From Saccharicrinis fermentans DSM 9555 = JCM 21142 (GTDB lineage Bacteria > Bacteroidota > Bacteroidia > Bacteroidales > Marinilabiliaceae), in NCBI RefSeq assembly GCF_000517085.1, contig NZ_KI912107.1:5081980-5145979 (forward strand): a stretch of DNA of 64,000 nt, written 5' to 3'. The notes beneath the pieces are model-generated. The model was not told where the DNA came from, did no database searches, and worked only from the letters and a program-made list of their open reading frames with translations. Both the position numbers and the translations under genes were made by a program. Positions 43,006-51,568 of this stretch are shown here, piece by piece. Each line of letters starts with the position of its first letter. Within the stretch, counting starts at the first letter, position 1.

Positions 43006-45189
43006 ATGCAAAGGATTATTAATGTAGCTGTTATGCTATTGCTTACAGCATTTATTGCGCATGCGCAGGAGGCTGAGCTAAAAGGAGTGGTCATCCTCAA
43101 AAACAACCAGCAGCCCTTACCGGGTGCCAACGTTTATTTTTCTGGGACAACAACAGGTACGGCCACAAACAACAAAGGGGTGTATCAATTAAAGAAGTTA
43201 AAGCCAGGGGTCTATGACTTAAGTGTTTCATTTTCTGGATTTAAGAAGGTGAAAAAAAGTGTGTCTCTCCAGAAGGGGGAGAATGTTGTGAATATTGAAA
43301 TGGTTGAGTCGGACCATAGCTTGGGCGAGATTGTGGTGACTGGTACAGGAACGGCTCATCATTTAAAAACGGCTCCTGTACCCACCGAACTTATTAGTAA
43401 AAAGGCTATTGCCAATGCAGGGGCATCTGATTTTAACGATTTGATGCTCAATATAAGCCCATCCTTCGAGTTTAACCCCGGAACAATGGGCTCTTTTATG
43501 TCAATCAATGGTTTAGGCAATGATTTTATATTGGTTTTGATTGATGGTAAACGTATGTACGGAGATATTGGAGGACAGAATGATTTGAGTCGCATTAACC
43601 CTGATGATGTTGAACGCATTGAAATATTAAAAGGGGCAGCTTCTTTGCTGTATGGCTCTGATGCCATTGCAGGGGTGATTAATATCATTACCAAAAAATC
43701 GAAGCAAAAACTGAATGTGTCCAATACCACCCGTATTCGTGATTATGCTACGATCCAACAAAGTAATACGGTTGATTTAAATTTTGGAAAAATATCGTGG
43801 AATGGAAATTTTAATCATAAAAGCAGTAATGGTTGGCAATTGAGTCCATACGAATTGGATGGAAATGACTTGGTGGAAACCGAGGCAAAGGCTCAAAATA
43901 AATATACAGATCATACCTTTAGTCAGGTGTTAACCTTTCGTGCCAGCGATAAATGGGAGGTGTATGCTGGTCATTCAGTTTACGAAAAAGATATGTTCAG
44001 ACCACAGTCAGTGGGTAAGTATGGATATTACTTTGATGATAAGACCTTTGAAATGGGAGCTAAGTATTTGTTGAATAGAAAGGATTATATTTCATTGGAT
44101 TACAATTATGACCAATTCCGTTACTATTATAGGTATAACCAAGATTACAAAGATTATTCCGATGGTGATAAGTCTATTAATAATGATCAGCGTTTGAATA
44201 ATATACGCTTAAAGTATGTGATGGCCATCTCTAAGAATAATAAGTTGACCCTAGGAGAGGATTATACTGAAGAAAAAATGGTGTCGGAGGATCGTTTGGA
44301 GGAGGGAGAAGCAGCAGCTCATACCATTGCTGTTTATGCACAGGATGAAATTACCTTGTTCAACCATTTGAATGTAGTGGCAGGTATTAGAGCCGTCAAG
44401 CATAAAGAGTTTGGAGGCGCATTTACACCTAAAGTATCTGTTCTTTATAAATTGAATAGTCTCAACTTTAGAGCTACTTATGGACAAGGATTTAAAGCTC
44501 CCACATTGAAAGAGTTGTATTATGCCTATGAAAAAGGAGGGACTTTATATATGGGTAATCAGGATTTGGATCCTCAGAGGTCACAGTTTTATTCCGCAGG
44601 CATTGAGCTCAATCACCATGTGATATCGGCCAGTTTAACGGCTTATGAGAATGAAGTGAATGACCTGATAGATTATAGGGATGTTGAATTGCTTGAGGGT
44701 GACGCTGAGAACGGAATCAGTAAACGACGCCAGCATTACAATGTGGATGAATCACGGTCGCGAGGCTTTGACTTTTTGATGAATGCGAAATTGGGGGCTG
44801 GCTTTACCTTGGGAGGTGGATATAGCTATGTGGATGCTAGAGATCTTAGTAATGATGAACGTCTGGATGGTGTGGCGCAGAATTATGGTAATGTAAGGGT
44901 GAATTACGAACATGCCTGGAAGTCGTACCGTTTTAATGCTAATGTGATAGGGCGTATTCAGGATGATAAATCATATGATAATGGTGATGATAATGCCAAA
45001 GGATATGATTTATGGAAAGTAACCACCAATCATCGGTTCTCCAATTTGGGTGCTTTTGTGCTAGAAGCCCAGCTGGGTATCGATAATGTATTTGATTATG
45101 TAGATGATAGTCCTTATGGTTCGCATTACGGAACCATTCACCCCGGACGTACTTTTTTTGCTGGCGTAACTATTCATTTTGCACAATAA
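43006..45189 (+). CDS. btuB: TonB-dependent corrinoid receptor (BtuB-like)
   Basis: Outer-membrane active transporter, 727 residues. Signal peptide (IINVAVMLLLTAFIAHAQ), an N-terminal carboxypeptidase-regulatory-like domain (LKGVVILKNNQQPLPGANVYFSG to GFKKVKKS), plug domain (GEIVVTGTG as TonB-box-like start; VERIEILKGAASLLYGSDAIAGVINIITKK), then the 22-strand barrel ending GRTFFAGVTIHFAQ. Directly under the B12 riboswitch and followed by btuF, btuC and btuD, so cobalamin or a precursor is the likely cargo. The paralogue at the window end shares the plug motif and the C-terminal YVDDSPYGSHYGT. Confidence 0.92.
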   Translation: MQRIINVAVMLLLTAFIAHAQEAELKGVVILKNNQQPLPGANVYFSGTTTGTATNNKGVYQLKKLKPGVYDLSVSFSGFKKVKKSVSLQKGENVVNIEMVESDHSLGEIVVTGTGTAHHLKTAPVPTELISKKAIANAGASDFNDLMLNISPSFEFNPGTMGSFMSINGLGNDFILVLIDGKRMYGDIGGQNDLSRINPDDVERIEILKGAASLLYGSDAIAGVINIITKKSKQKLNVSNTTRIRDYATIQQSNTVDLNFGKISWNGNFNHKSSNGWQLSPYELDGNDLVETEAKAQNKYTDHTFSQVLTFRASDKWEVYAGHSVYEKDMFRPQSVGKYGYYFDDKTFEMGAKYLLNRKDYISLDYNYDQFRYYYRYNQDYKDYSDGDKSINNDQRLNNIRLKYVMAISKNNKLTLGEDYTEEKMVSEDRLEEGEAAAHTIAVYAQDEITLFNHLNVVAGIRAVKHKEFGGAFTPKVSVLYKLNSLNFRATYGQGFKAPTLKELYYAYEKGGTLYMGNQDLDPQRSQFYSAGIELNHHVISASLTAYENEVNDLIDYRDVELLEGDAENGISKRRQHYNVDESRSRGFDFLMNAKLGAGFTLGGGYSYVDARDLSNDERLDGVAQNYGNVRVNYEHAWKSYRFNANVIGRIQDDKSYDNGDDNAKGYDLWKVTTNHRFSNLGAFVLEAQLGIDNVFDYVDDSPYGSHYGTIHPGRTFFAGVTIHFAQ

Positions 45190-46654
45190 AGATATTTTGA
45201 AACAGATTAATAAACAGATTATAAAAATTCATAATATGTCAGGTTCTTTTTTGAGCCTGATATTTGTGTTTTGGTGCTTTTCAGGAATCGTGTTGATTTT
45301 TGATGGCTTTCCCCACGCTTCTCGCGAAGAGCGTTTTTTGCATCTGGCAGAGTTTAGTCCGGAGGCATTGACCAACTTGCAAGCTCCGTCAGAAACATTT
45401 AAAGGGAATGTTTCGCTTGAGATTAGCGATGGAAACCCCGTTTATCGTGTTCGTTCCGGTAGGAAAAGCAATAAAGTATTTGACGCACGTACTTTAATGG
45501 AGGTGCCAGTGTTTACGGAGGCATATGCCCAAAGCTTAACAGAGTCTTTTAATGGCCATCCGGTGCGTAAGATAGAACGGATGGACGATCTAAGTCAGTG
45601 GGTGCCATGGAATTACTATAAGCCTTTGTTGCCTTTTTACAAATGTTATATGGCGGATAAGGAGCATACGGTACTGTATGTGTCGGCCAAAACAGGAGAG
45701 ATCATTCAGGAAACAAAGCGACTGGAGCGATGGAGTGCCCGATTGGGTGCCATTCCTCATTGGATTTATTTTAAGCAACTCAGGTCTTTAGAAAAAACAT
45801 GGAGACTGGTGGTGATAATACTGGCCTCCTTGGGAATATTGATGACCGTGACTGGTATTTATGCAGGAGTAATACGTTATAGAAAACGCTCGAAGAATAG
45901 TATAACCCCCTATAAAAAGTTTTGGTATAAGTGGCATCATATCACGGGTTTCTTCTTTGGTTTTTTTGTGTTTACCTTTGTTTTAAGTGGACTTATTTCG
46001 GTTAGTTCCATCCCGGATTGGATGGTTGGTGTAAAAAAATCAGATAAGGTAAAAGTGGGTTGGAATCAAAAATTAGACCTGCGTATGCATCATCATACTA
46101 CACCTTGGAATATTTACAAAGCATTGGATAATAAGGATGGTGTGCGAAAGATAGAATGGAAAAGCGTTTTGGGTCAGGCGCAGTATCATGTTTATTATGA
46201 GGACTATCAGAAGCCGGATGTTTATACATTGTATAACGATAGTGTGATTTCGCAGCGACCTTATTCAATGAGCGATATACAGTCTCAGGCAAATATATTA
46301 TTAGGTCAAATTCCGTTTTCGATACAAGAGCAGTTCACATACGATAATTATTATGCTGGTTCAGGAATGATTTATTTGCCTCAACCAGCCTATAAAATAA
46401 TGGTGGACGATGTCGCAAATACTTGGTTATATATTGACCCGGCCAGCGGAGAAGCAGTAAAAACCCTGACACGAAATACGCGCTTACGCAGGTGGTTGTA
46501 TCGTTTTTTGCATACGCTGGATATTCCCATGCTTAAAAAAATGGATGGATTGCGTAAAACGATTCTGGTGTTGCTGTGTTTAATGGGATTGGCCATTAGT
46601 GTAACAGGGTTTGTAATAGGTATAAAGTGGTTTAAAAGGAACTTGGGCTGGTAA
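45179..46654 (+). CDS. PepSY-domain inner-membrane protein
   Basis: A 491-residue protein of the PepSY-associated membrane group with four hydrophobic segments: LSLIFVFWCFSGIVLIF near the N-terminus, VVIILASLGILMTVTGIYAGVI, FFFGFFVFTFVLSGLISVS, and ILVLLCLMGLAISVTGFVIGI near the C-terminus; two large periplasmic PepSY regions lie between. Relatives are ferric-reductase-like proteins linked to siderophore, haem and metal uptake. Its conserved His in KIHNMSG, KWHHITGF and RFLHTLD could bind haem. No ATG precedes KIHNMSG; TTG at 45179 (10-bp overlap with the receptor gene) or 45197 is the likely start. In a B12 operon it might reduce an imported metal complex. Confidence 0.82.
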   Translation: MHNKDILKQINKQIIKIHNMSGSFLSLIFVFWCFSGIVLIFDGFPHASREERFLHLAEFSPEALTNLQAPSETFKGNVSLEISDGNPVYRVRSGRKSNKVFDARTLMEVPVFTEAYAQSLTESFNGHPVRKIERMDDLSQWVPWNYYKPLLPFYKCYMADKEHTVLYVSAKTGEIIQETKRLERWSARLGAIPHWIYFKQLRSLEKTWRLVVIILASLGILMTVTGIYAGVIRYRKRSKNSITPYKKFWYKWHHITGFFFGFFVFTFVLSGLISVSSIPDWMVGVKKSDKVKVGWNQKLDLRMHHHTTPWNIYKALDNKDGVRKIEWKSVLGQAQYHVYYEDYQKPDVYTLYNDSVISQRPYSMSDIQSQANILLGQIPFSIQEQFTYDNYYAGSGMIYLPQPAYKIMVDDVANTWLYIDPASGEAVKTLTRNTRLRRWLYRFLHTLDIPMLKKMDGLRKTILVLLCLMGLAISVTGFVIGIKWFKRNLGW

Positions 46655-46655
46655 A

Positions 46656-47540
46656 ATGAAGGCTGTTAAAAGTATGATAATGAATAAAAACTGGTGTAAA
46701 ATATTATTGTTTGTGGTGTTATCGTTTAAAATGTCATCCGCTTTTGCAGATGTAAAAACGGAGAAGGCGATTCTTTTGGTAACCTTTGGTACCAGTTATC
46801 CGGAGGCAAGGCTGGCTTTTACTCATATTGAAGATATGGTGAGAGCTGAATTTCCAGATACAGAAGTACGATGGGCTTATACGTCCAAGATTATTAGAAA
46901 GATATTAAAGAAAAGAGGCGAACATGTTCACTCTCCGGCAGAGGCCTTGGCCATATTAGGCGAAGATGGGTATACACAGGTGGCGGTTCAGTCGCTTCAT
47001 ATTATTCCCGGCGAAGAATATGAAAATTTAAAGGCCACTGTTAATGCATTTAATAAAATGCCCAAGGGTATTCAGCGTGCAAAATTGGGTGCTCCCCTTT
47101 TGTATGATCATGAAGATCATATGAAACTGGCGCGTGTGATAGATGATGAGTTCAAAGAAAAAATAGGTGAGAAAAAAGCTTTGCTTCTAATGGGCCATGG
47201 CACGAGTCATAGTGCCAATGTTTATTATCCGGGGTTTCAGTATTATTTGAATCAAATATCTCACAAATATTTTGTGGGTACAGTTGAAGGTTTTCCCACT
47301 TTGGAGGAGGCGATTCCTCAGTTAAAAAAGAGCGGGATAAAAACAGTAATGCTTACTCCGTTTATGTCGGTGGCAGGCGATCATGCCCGTAACGATATGG
47401 CAAGTGATGAGGAAGATAGCTGGAAAAGCTTACTGGAAAAAGAAGGATTCAAGGTGGAGGTGGTGTTAAAAGGACTGGCTGAATATAGTTCGGTGGTAAA
47501 TATATGGATGGAGCATTTAAAAGCAGTATATAGCGAATAA
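46656..47540 (+). CDS. cbiK: Exported CbiK-like sirohydrochlorin cobaltochelatase
   Basis: A 294-residue class II chelatase of the CbiK family, which inserts Co(II) into sirohydrochlorin in the anaerobic B12 route. Two metal-ligand histidines are present: His181 (LLMGHGTSHS) and His243 (SVAGDHARNDM), along with HIIPGEEY. Unlike cytosolic CbiK it has a signal peptide (CKILLFVVLSFKMSSAFAD). Met26 inside this signal would allow a cytosolic form if used. Several Mets (1, 7, 9) could start the exported form. Starts one base after the PepSY gene. A periplasmic CbiK is known from Desulfovibrio vulgaris. Confidence 0.88.
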   Translation: MKAVKSMIMNKNWCKILLFVVLSFKMSSAFADVKTEKAILLVTFGTSYPEARLAFTHIEDMVRAEFPDTEVRWAYTSKIIRKILKKRGEHVHSPAEALAILGEDGYTQVAVQSLHIIPGEEYENLKATVNAFNKMPKGIQRAKLGAPLLYDHEDHMKLARVIDDEFKEKIGEKKALLLMGHGTSHSANVYYPGFQYYLNQISHKYFVGTVEGFPTLEEAIPQLKKSGIKTVMLTPFMSVAGDHARNDMASDEEDSWKSLLEKEGFKVEVVLKGLAEYSSVVNIWMEHLKAVYSE

Positions 47541-47562
47541 TGATGGCGTAATTATTGGTGAA

Positions 47563-48699
47563 ATGTTGAAATTTAATTTAAAAGTGATGAGTAAGTTGCT
47601 GATAGTTTTGTTTTTGAGTTGCATGCTTTCTTCTTGTAATGGAGATGCAAGTAAGTCGAATAAAAAGAAAGAAACAGAGACGGAACCGGTTGTTTTAAGA
47701 CATGCCAGGGAATTTTCTATCGGGAAGTCGGCAGATCATATGGAGCTAAAAGTTCACAGAAAAGGAGAACAAGGAGGCTATGATATTTTTAAGCTGGTTA
47801 AAACGGAAGCAGAGGCTCAGGGCGTATTAAATACCATAAAAGTACCCGCCCAAAAGATTATATGCCTGTCTTCGACCCAGCTGACTTACTTTTTTGCCTT
47901 GGATGACATTGACGATATTGTGGCTATTAACAGTAGTAGGTATCTGCGACATGAAGGTATGAGAGAGAGGGTTGAATCGGGGCTGGTGAAGAAAATTGGT
48001 AAGGAAGGAAGTTTTAACCTGGAAACCATAGCAGCATTGGATCCCGATGTGATCTTTGTGTCACCTTTTAAGGTGGGCGGCTTTGATGTGCTGCGAAGCC
48101 TGGGAATACCGCTGGTTCCCATGGCTGCCTACAACGAAGAAACACCCCTGGGACGTGCCGAATGGATAAAGATGATATCTCTTTTCGTGGGAAAAGAGGA
48201 AAAAGCAGACTCTATTTTTGAAGGTATTGAAACAAGTTACGAAAGACTGAAAGCGCTGACTGCCCATGTGAAAAAACGACCGACTGTGTTTTCCGGAAAA
48301 ATGCGGTCCGGGAGTTGGTATGTTCCCGGAGGAAATAGTTTTTATGCCCATTACTTTAGAGATGCTGGAGCTGATTATTTTATTAAAGATGATAAGCAAG
48401 GTGCTTACCCTTTAGATTTTGAAACGGTATATCATAAAGCTTCGGAATGTGATTATTGGCGTATTATTCATCCGGAAAAATCAGGATTAACACTGAATGA
48501 TTTAAAAAAGCAAGATCCTAGATATGCAGATTTTAAGGCCTTTAAAGCTAAAAATGTGCTCTTGTGTAATATTAGGGAAAAACCTTATTATGAGCAGGTT
48601 GGTATGATGCCGGACGTACTGCTTGCTGATTATATTCACTATTTTCATCCGGAGTTATTGCCACATCATACACCTTATTTTTACGAAAAATTAAGATGA
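47563..48699 (+). CDS. btuF: Periplasmic corrinoid-binding lipoprotein (BtuF-like)
   Basis: Substrate-binding protein of an iron-siderophore/B12-type ABC importer, anchored as a lipoprotein (LSCMLSSC, Cys about residue 25 of the 378; an ATG at 47587 is an alternative start giving a cleaner signal). The type III binding fold runs from KIICLSSTQLTYFFALDDID to the C-terminus, with the family mark ETIAALDPDVIFVSP. It shares an ATGA overlap with the permease gene. Cargo is inferred from the riboswitch and neighbours; haem or siderophore cannot be ruled out by sequence. Confidence 0.85.
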   Translation: MLKFNLKVMSKLLIVLFLSCMLSSCNGDASKSNKKKETETEPVVLRHAREFSIGKSADHMELKVHRKGEQGGYDIFKLVKTEAEAQGVLNTIKVPAQKIICLSSTQLTYFFALDDIDDIVAINSSRYLRHEGMRERVESGLVKKIGKEGSFNLETIAALDPDVIFVSPFKVGGFDVLRSLGIPLVPMAAYNEETPLGRAEWIKMISLFVGKEEKADSIFEGIETSYERLKALTAHVKKRPTVFSGKMRSGSWYVPGGNSFYAHYFRDAGADYFIKDDKQGAYPLDFETVYHKASECDYWRIIHPEKSGLTLNDLKKQDPRYADFKAFKAKNVLLCNIREKPYYEQVGMMPDVLLADYIHYFHPELLPHHTPYFYEKLR

Positions 48700-49742
48700 T
48701 AAAGAAAATTGGGAGGATATCGTTTGTGATTATGCTGGCCATTGTTTTATTGGTGGTTTTAGCTTCACTTAATTTAGTGCTGGGTTCGGTTCATATTCCT
48801 TTGCATGAGGTAAAGACTATCTTGTTTACAGGAGGAGGAGCTAATCGGGTGTTTGAGAATATTATCTTAAAAACACGTCTGCCACAAACCATTGTTTCCA
48901 TGGGAGCGGGGATGGCACTTGGGGTGGCAGGTTTGTTGATGCAGACGCTGTTTCGTAACCCATTGGCAGGACCGTCTGTATTGGGTATTTCTTCTGGTTC
49001 CAGTCTGGGTGTGGCTTTTGTGATGCTTTTTACCGGAAATATTTTAGGTTTTACTTTTACCAGTATGGGAGCCTGGGGAGATTTTGCAGTTATTTTTTCG
49101 TCCCTTTTGGGAGCTGCCGGCGTACTGGCTTTGATTTTATTTATATCGCATCGCATAGGAGGCACCTTAAGTGTATTGATAATTGGTGTTATGATCGGCT
49201 ACCTGAGTAGTTCATTGGTTAGTCTTTTAAAATTCTATAGTCCTGAAGAGGATGTGCATAATTATGTTATATGGGGCTTGGGTAGTTTTAGCCGCTTGGC
49301 ACCTGACAGAGCATCATTGTTTGGAGTGATAACCATTGTTCCTGCTCTTATGGCAACGTGGCTCAGCAAACCACTTAACTTATTAGCTTTGGGAGATCGC
49401 TATGCCACTAACCTGGGCTTGAATATAAAAAAAGCCAGGTTTTTTATTATTGCCTTTGCCGGTTTTATGACAGCTATTGTTACTTCTTTTTGCGGACCTA
49501 TTATTTTTATAGGAGTAGCGGTACCTCATCTGGCAAAGTTGCTTTCAAAAACATCAAACCATTTTTTCTTGATACTCAATGCTGCACTCTTGGGTGCTGC
49601 CACAACACTTTTGTGTAATTTATTGGCGCGTATGCCCGGCGTGGAACAGGAATTACCCATCAACTCGGTGACGGCTTTTATTGGTGCACCTGTGGTAATA
49701 TGGGTCATCTGGAAACGACGTAAGGAAAATAGAATGGAGTAA
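48696..49742 (+). CDS. btuC: ABC importer permease (BtuC/FecCD family)
   Basis: A 348-residue inner-membrane permease with about ten segments. FecCD/BtuC marks are RLPQTIVSMGAGMALGVAGLLMQTLFRNPLAGPSVLGISSG near the N-terminus, WGLGSF, and CGPIIFIGVAVPHLAKLL in the gate region, ending in a charged tail. The ATGA overlap with btuF and a 4-bp gap to the ATPase gene show one operon. Forms the corrinoid import channel as a homodimer. Confidence 0.93.
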   Translation: MIKKIGRISFVIMLAIVLLVVLASLNLVLGSVHIPLHEVKTILFTGGGANRVFENIILKTRLPQTIVSMGAGMALGVAGLLMQTLFRNPLAGPSVLGISSGSSLGVAFVMLFTGNILGFTFTSMGAWGDFAVIFSSLLGAAGVLALILFISHRIGGTLSVLIIGVMIGYLSSSLVSLLKFYSPEEDVHNYVIWGLGSFSRLAPDRASLFGVITIVPALMATWLSKPLNLLALGDRYATNLGLNIKKARFFIIAFAGFMTAIVTSFCGPIIFIGVAVPHLAKLLSKTSNHFFLILNAALLGAATTLLCNLLARMPGVEQELPINSVTAFIGAPVVIWVIWKRRKENRME

Positions 49743-49746
49743 GATT

Positions 49747-50760
49747 TTGAAAAAGGAAATATTAAATATCAATAAGCTGACCATTGGTTACGGCAAAGGA
49801 AAGCGAAGCAAAGTGGTGCATGCAGGATTGAATGCAAGTATGTATGAGGGGGAATTGCTTTGTTTGCTGGGCGAGAATGGTACTGGTAAAAGTACCTTGA
49901 TTCGTACCATATGCGGTTTTCAAGCAGCATTGGATGGTGAGGCTTCCATGTTGGGAAAGAATCTTTTGAATCTTTCAGAAAAAGAGCTGTCAAAGATGGC
50001 TGCAGTTGTGCTAACTGATCGGGTTATCGTGCCTAATGCCACGGTTGAGGAGCTGGTTGGCTTGGGCCGAAGCCCCTATACCGGGACCTTTGGTATACTA
50101 AATGAAGAGGATAAGCGTATTGTACATTCGGCCATTCAAAAATGTGGAATACTCCATAAAAAGAAAGAACGGCTCTCGAATCTGAGCGATGGAGAAAAGC
50201 AAAAGGCTTTTATTGCCAAAGCACTGGCTCAGGATACGCTAGTGATTATTTTGGACGAGCCAACCGCCTTTTTGGATATGCCGTCGCGTGTTGAAATTAT
50301 TCATCTATTAAGGCAAATTGCCAATACTTCTGGCAAGTCAGTATTGATGTCAACTCATGATTTGGATTTGGCTATGCAAATGGCCGACAGATTGTGGTTG
50401 TTAACAGCTCATAAGCCACTCATGATTGGTAGCCCGGAGGATTTGTTGCTCACCAACGAGTTTCAGACTATTTTTCAGAAAAGTGGTATCGAGTTTGATA
50501 ACCGTACCGGCCTTTTTAGGGTTGAGTATGATTTTCAAGCATCCGTATCAGTACAGGGACATGGCTTTGAATATGTTTTGTTGCGCAGAGCATTGGCGCG
50601 TAAGGGCATCAAAACCACACAAAAAGATAAAGAGGAACCAGTGTGGGTGGAGATTAGTAATCAAGGAGAGGTGCTGTTTAATTTATATAAAAACAATGTT
50701 TGTGTCACCAGAGAAACTTCGGTGGAGCGGGTGGTTACGCATATATGTAAATTGTTATGA
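49747..50760 (+). CDS. btuD: ABC importer ATPase (BtuD-like) with C-terminal extension
   Basis: A 337-residue ATPase: Walker A GENGTGKST (about 42-50), signature LSDGEKQKA, Walker B LVIILDEPTAFLDMP, switch STHDLD. Starts with TTG. The ABC core ends near residue 250; a further ~85 residues (from FQASVSVQGHGFEYV to the end) form a small alpha/beta unit (LLRRALARKGIKTT; VWVEISNQGEVLFNLY) that BtuD of enteric bacteria lacks. It might be regulatory. Overlaps the nitrilase-family gene by ATGA. Confidence 0.92.
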   Translation: MKKEILNINKLTIGYGKGKRSKVVHAGLNASMYEGELLCLLGENGTGKSTLIRTICGFQAALDGEASMLGKNLLNLSEKELSKMAAVVLTDRVIVPNATVEELVGLGRSPYTGTFGILNEEDKRIVHSAIQKCGILHKKKERLSNLSDGEKQKAFIAKALAQDTLVIILDEPTAFLDMPSRVEIIHLLRQIANTSGKSVLMSTHDLDLAMQMADRLWLLTAHKPLMIGSPEDLLLTNEFQTIFQKSGIEFDNRTGLFRVEYDFQASVSVQGHGFEYVLLRRALARKGIKTTQKDKEEPVWVEISNQGEVLFNLYKNNVCVTRETSVERVVTHICKLL

Positions 50761-51554
50761 AGTTATTGGCAGTAAGTTCATACAGTGAAGTAGGTGATGT
50801 TCGGCGAAATGTATTGGACACCATACAATGGATTGAAAAGGCGCAGGCTAATGGGGTTGATTTTGTATTGTTTCCGGAGCTAAACCTATCCGGATATACC
50901 AAAGATAGGGAAGTCATAGATGAGGTGTTGGCGCAAAAAGAGGCCATCTTTCAGGACTTGAAAAATATATCGAAGCAAGTAAGTCTGGCCTTTGCCATTG
51001 GTTTTCCGGAAAAGGAGGGGACTTTTTATTATATCTCTCATTTTTTATTTTCAGACGGAGCCGTGGTTGGTGTTCATAGAAAAACACACTTAGGACCCAC
51101 TGAAAAAGAATGTTATTCAGAAGGAAATGAAATGAATGTTTATGCAGTGGGTCAAATAAAGATTGGATTTCAGCTGTGTTATGAAACGCATTTCCCAGAG
51201 ATTAGTAGTATCCAAAGCAGAAAAGGTGCACATGTTTTAGCCATGCCTTTTGCATCTCCCCGCGAGAACGCAGTGGATAAGTTGGCGCGTTTTAAGCGTT
51301 TTCTGCCGGCAAGAGCATATGATAATAGTTGTTTTGTGATGGCTTGTAATTTGGGAATGAGCATGAAAGGAGAAAGTGGAGGGGTCAGGTTGGCTTTAAT
51401 AATAAACCCTAAAGGAGAGCTGATTGGCCAAGAAACAGATGGCAGTAGCATGGTGACTATCTCGTTGGAGGAGATAGAAAGAATTCACCAGACAAAAATG
51501 GGACATTTCAACCATTGGAAACGGACAGATTTATTGAGAAGTTATTATGAATGA
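50757..51554 (+). CDS. Nitrilase-superfamily amidohydrolase
   Basis: A 265-residue carbon-nitrogen hydrolase with the full catalytic set: Glu41 (FPELNLSGYT), Lys109 (HRKTHLGPTE) and Cys141 (FQLCYETHFPE). RFLPARAYDNSCFVMACNLG is the family's oligomer-facing strand region. Members split amides or nitriles. Its overlap with btuD and its place just before cobD are odd, as no step of the known B12 pathway needs a nitrilase. Possible roles are amide or amine metabolism linked to the aminopropanol arm or corrinoid side-chain salvage, both only guesses. Confidence 0.85.
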   Translation: MKLLAVSSYSEVGDVRRNVLDTIQWIEKAQANGVDFVLFPELNLSGYTKDREVIDEVLAQKEAIFQDLKNISKQVSLAFAIGFPEKEGTFYYISHFLFSDGAVVGVHRKTHLGPTEKECYSEGNEMNVYAVGQIKIGFQLCYETHFPEISSIQSRKGAHVLAMPFASPRENAVDKLARFKRFLPARAYDNSCFVMACNLGMSMKGESGGVRLALIINPKGELIGQETDGSSMVTISLEEIERIHQTKMGHFNHWKRTDLLRSYYE

Positions 51555-51568
51555 AAGAATCATGAGTG

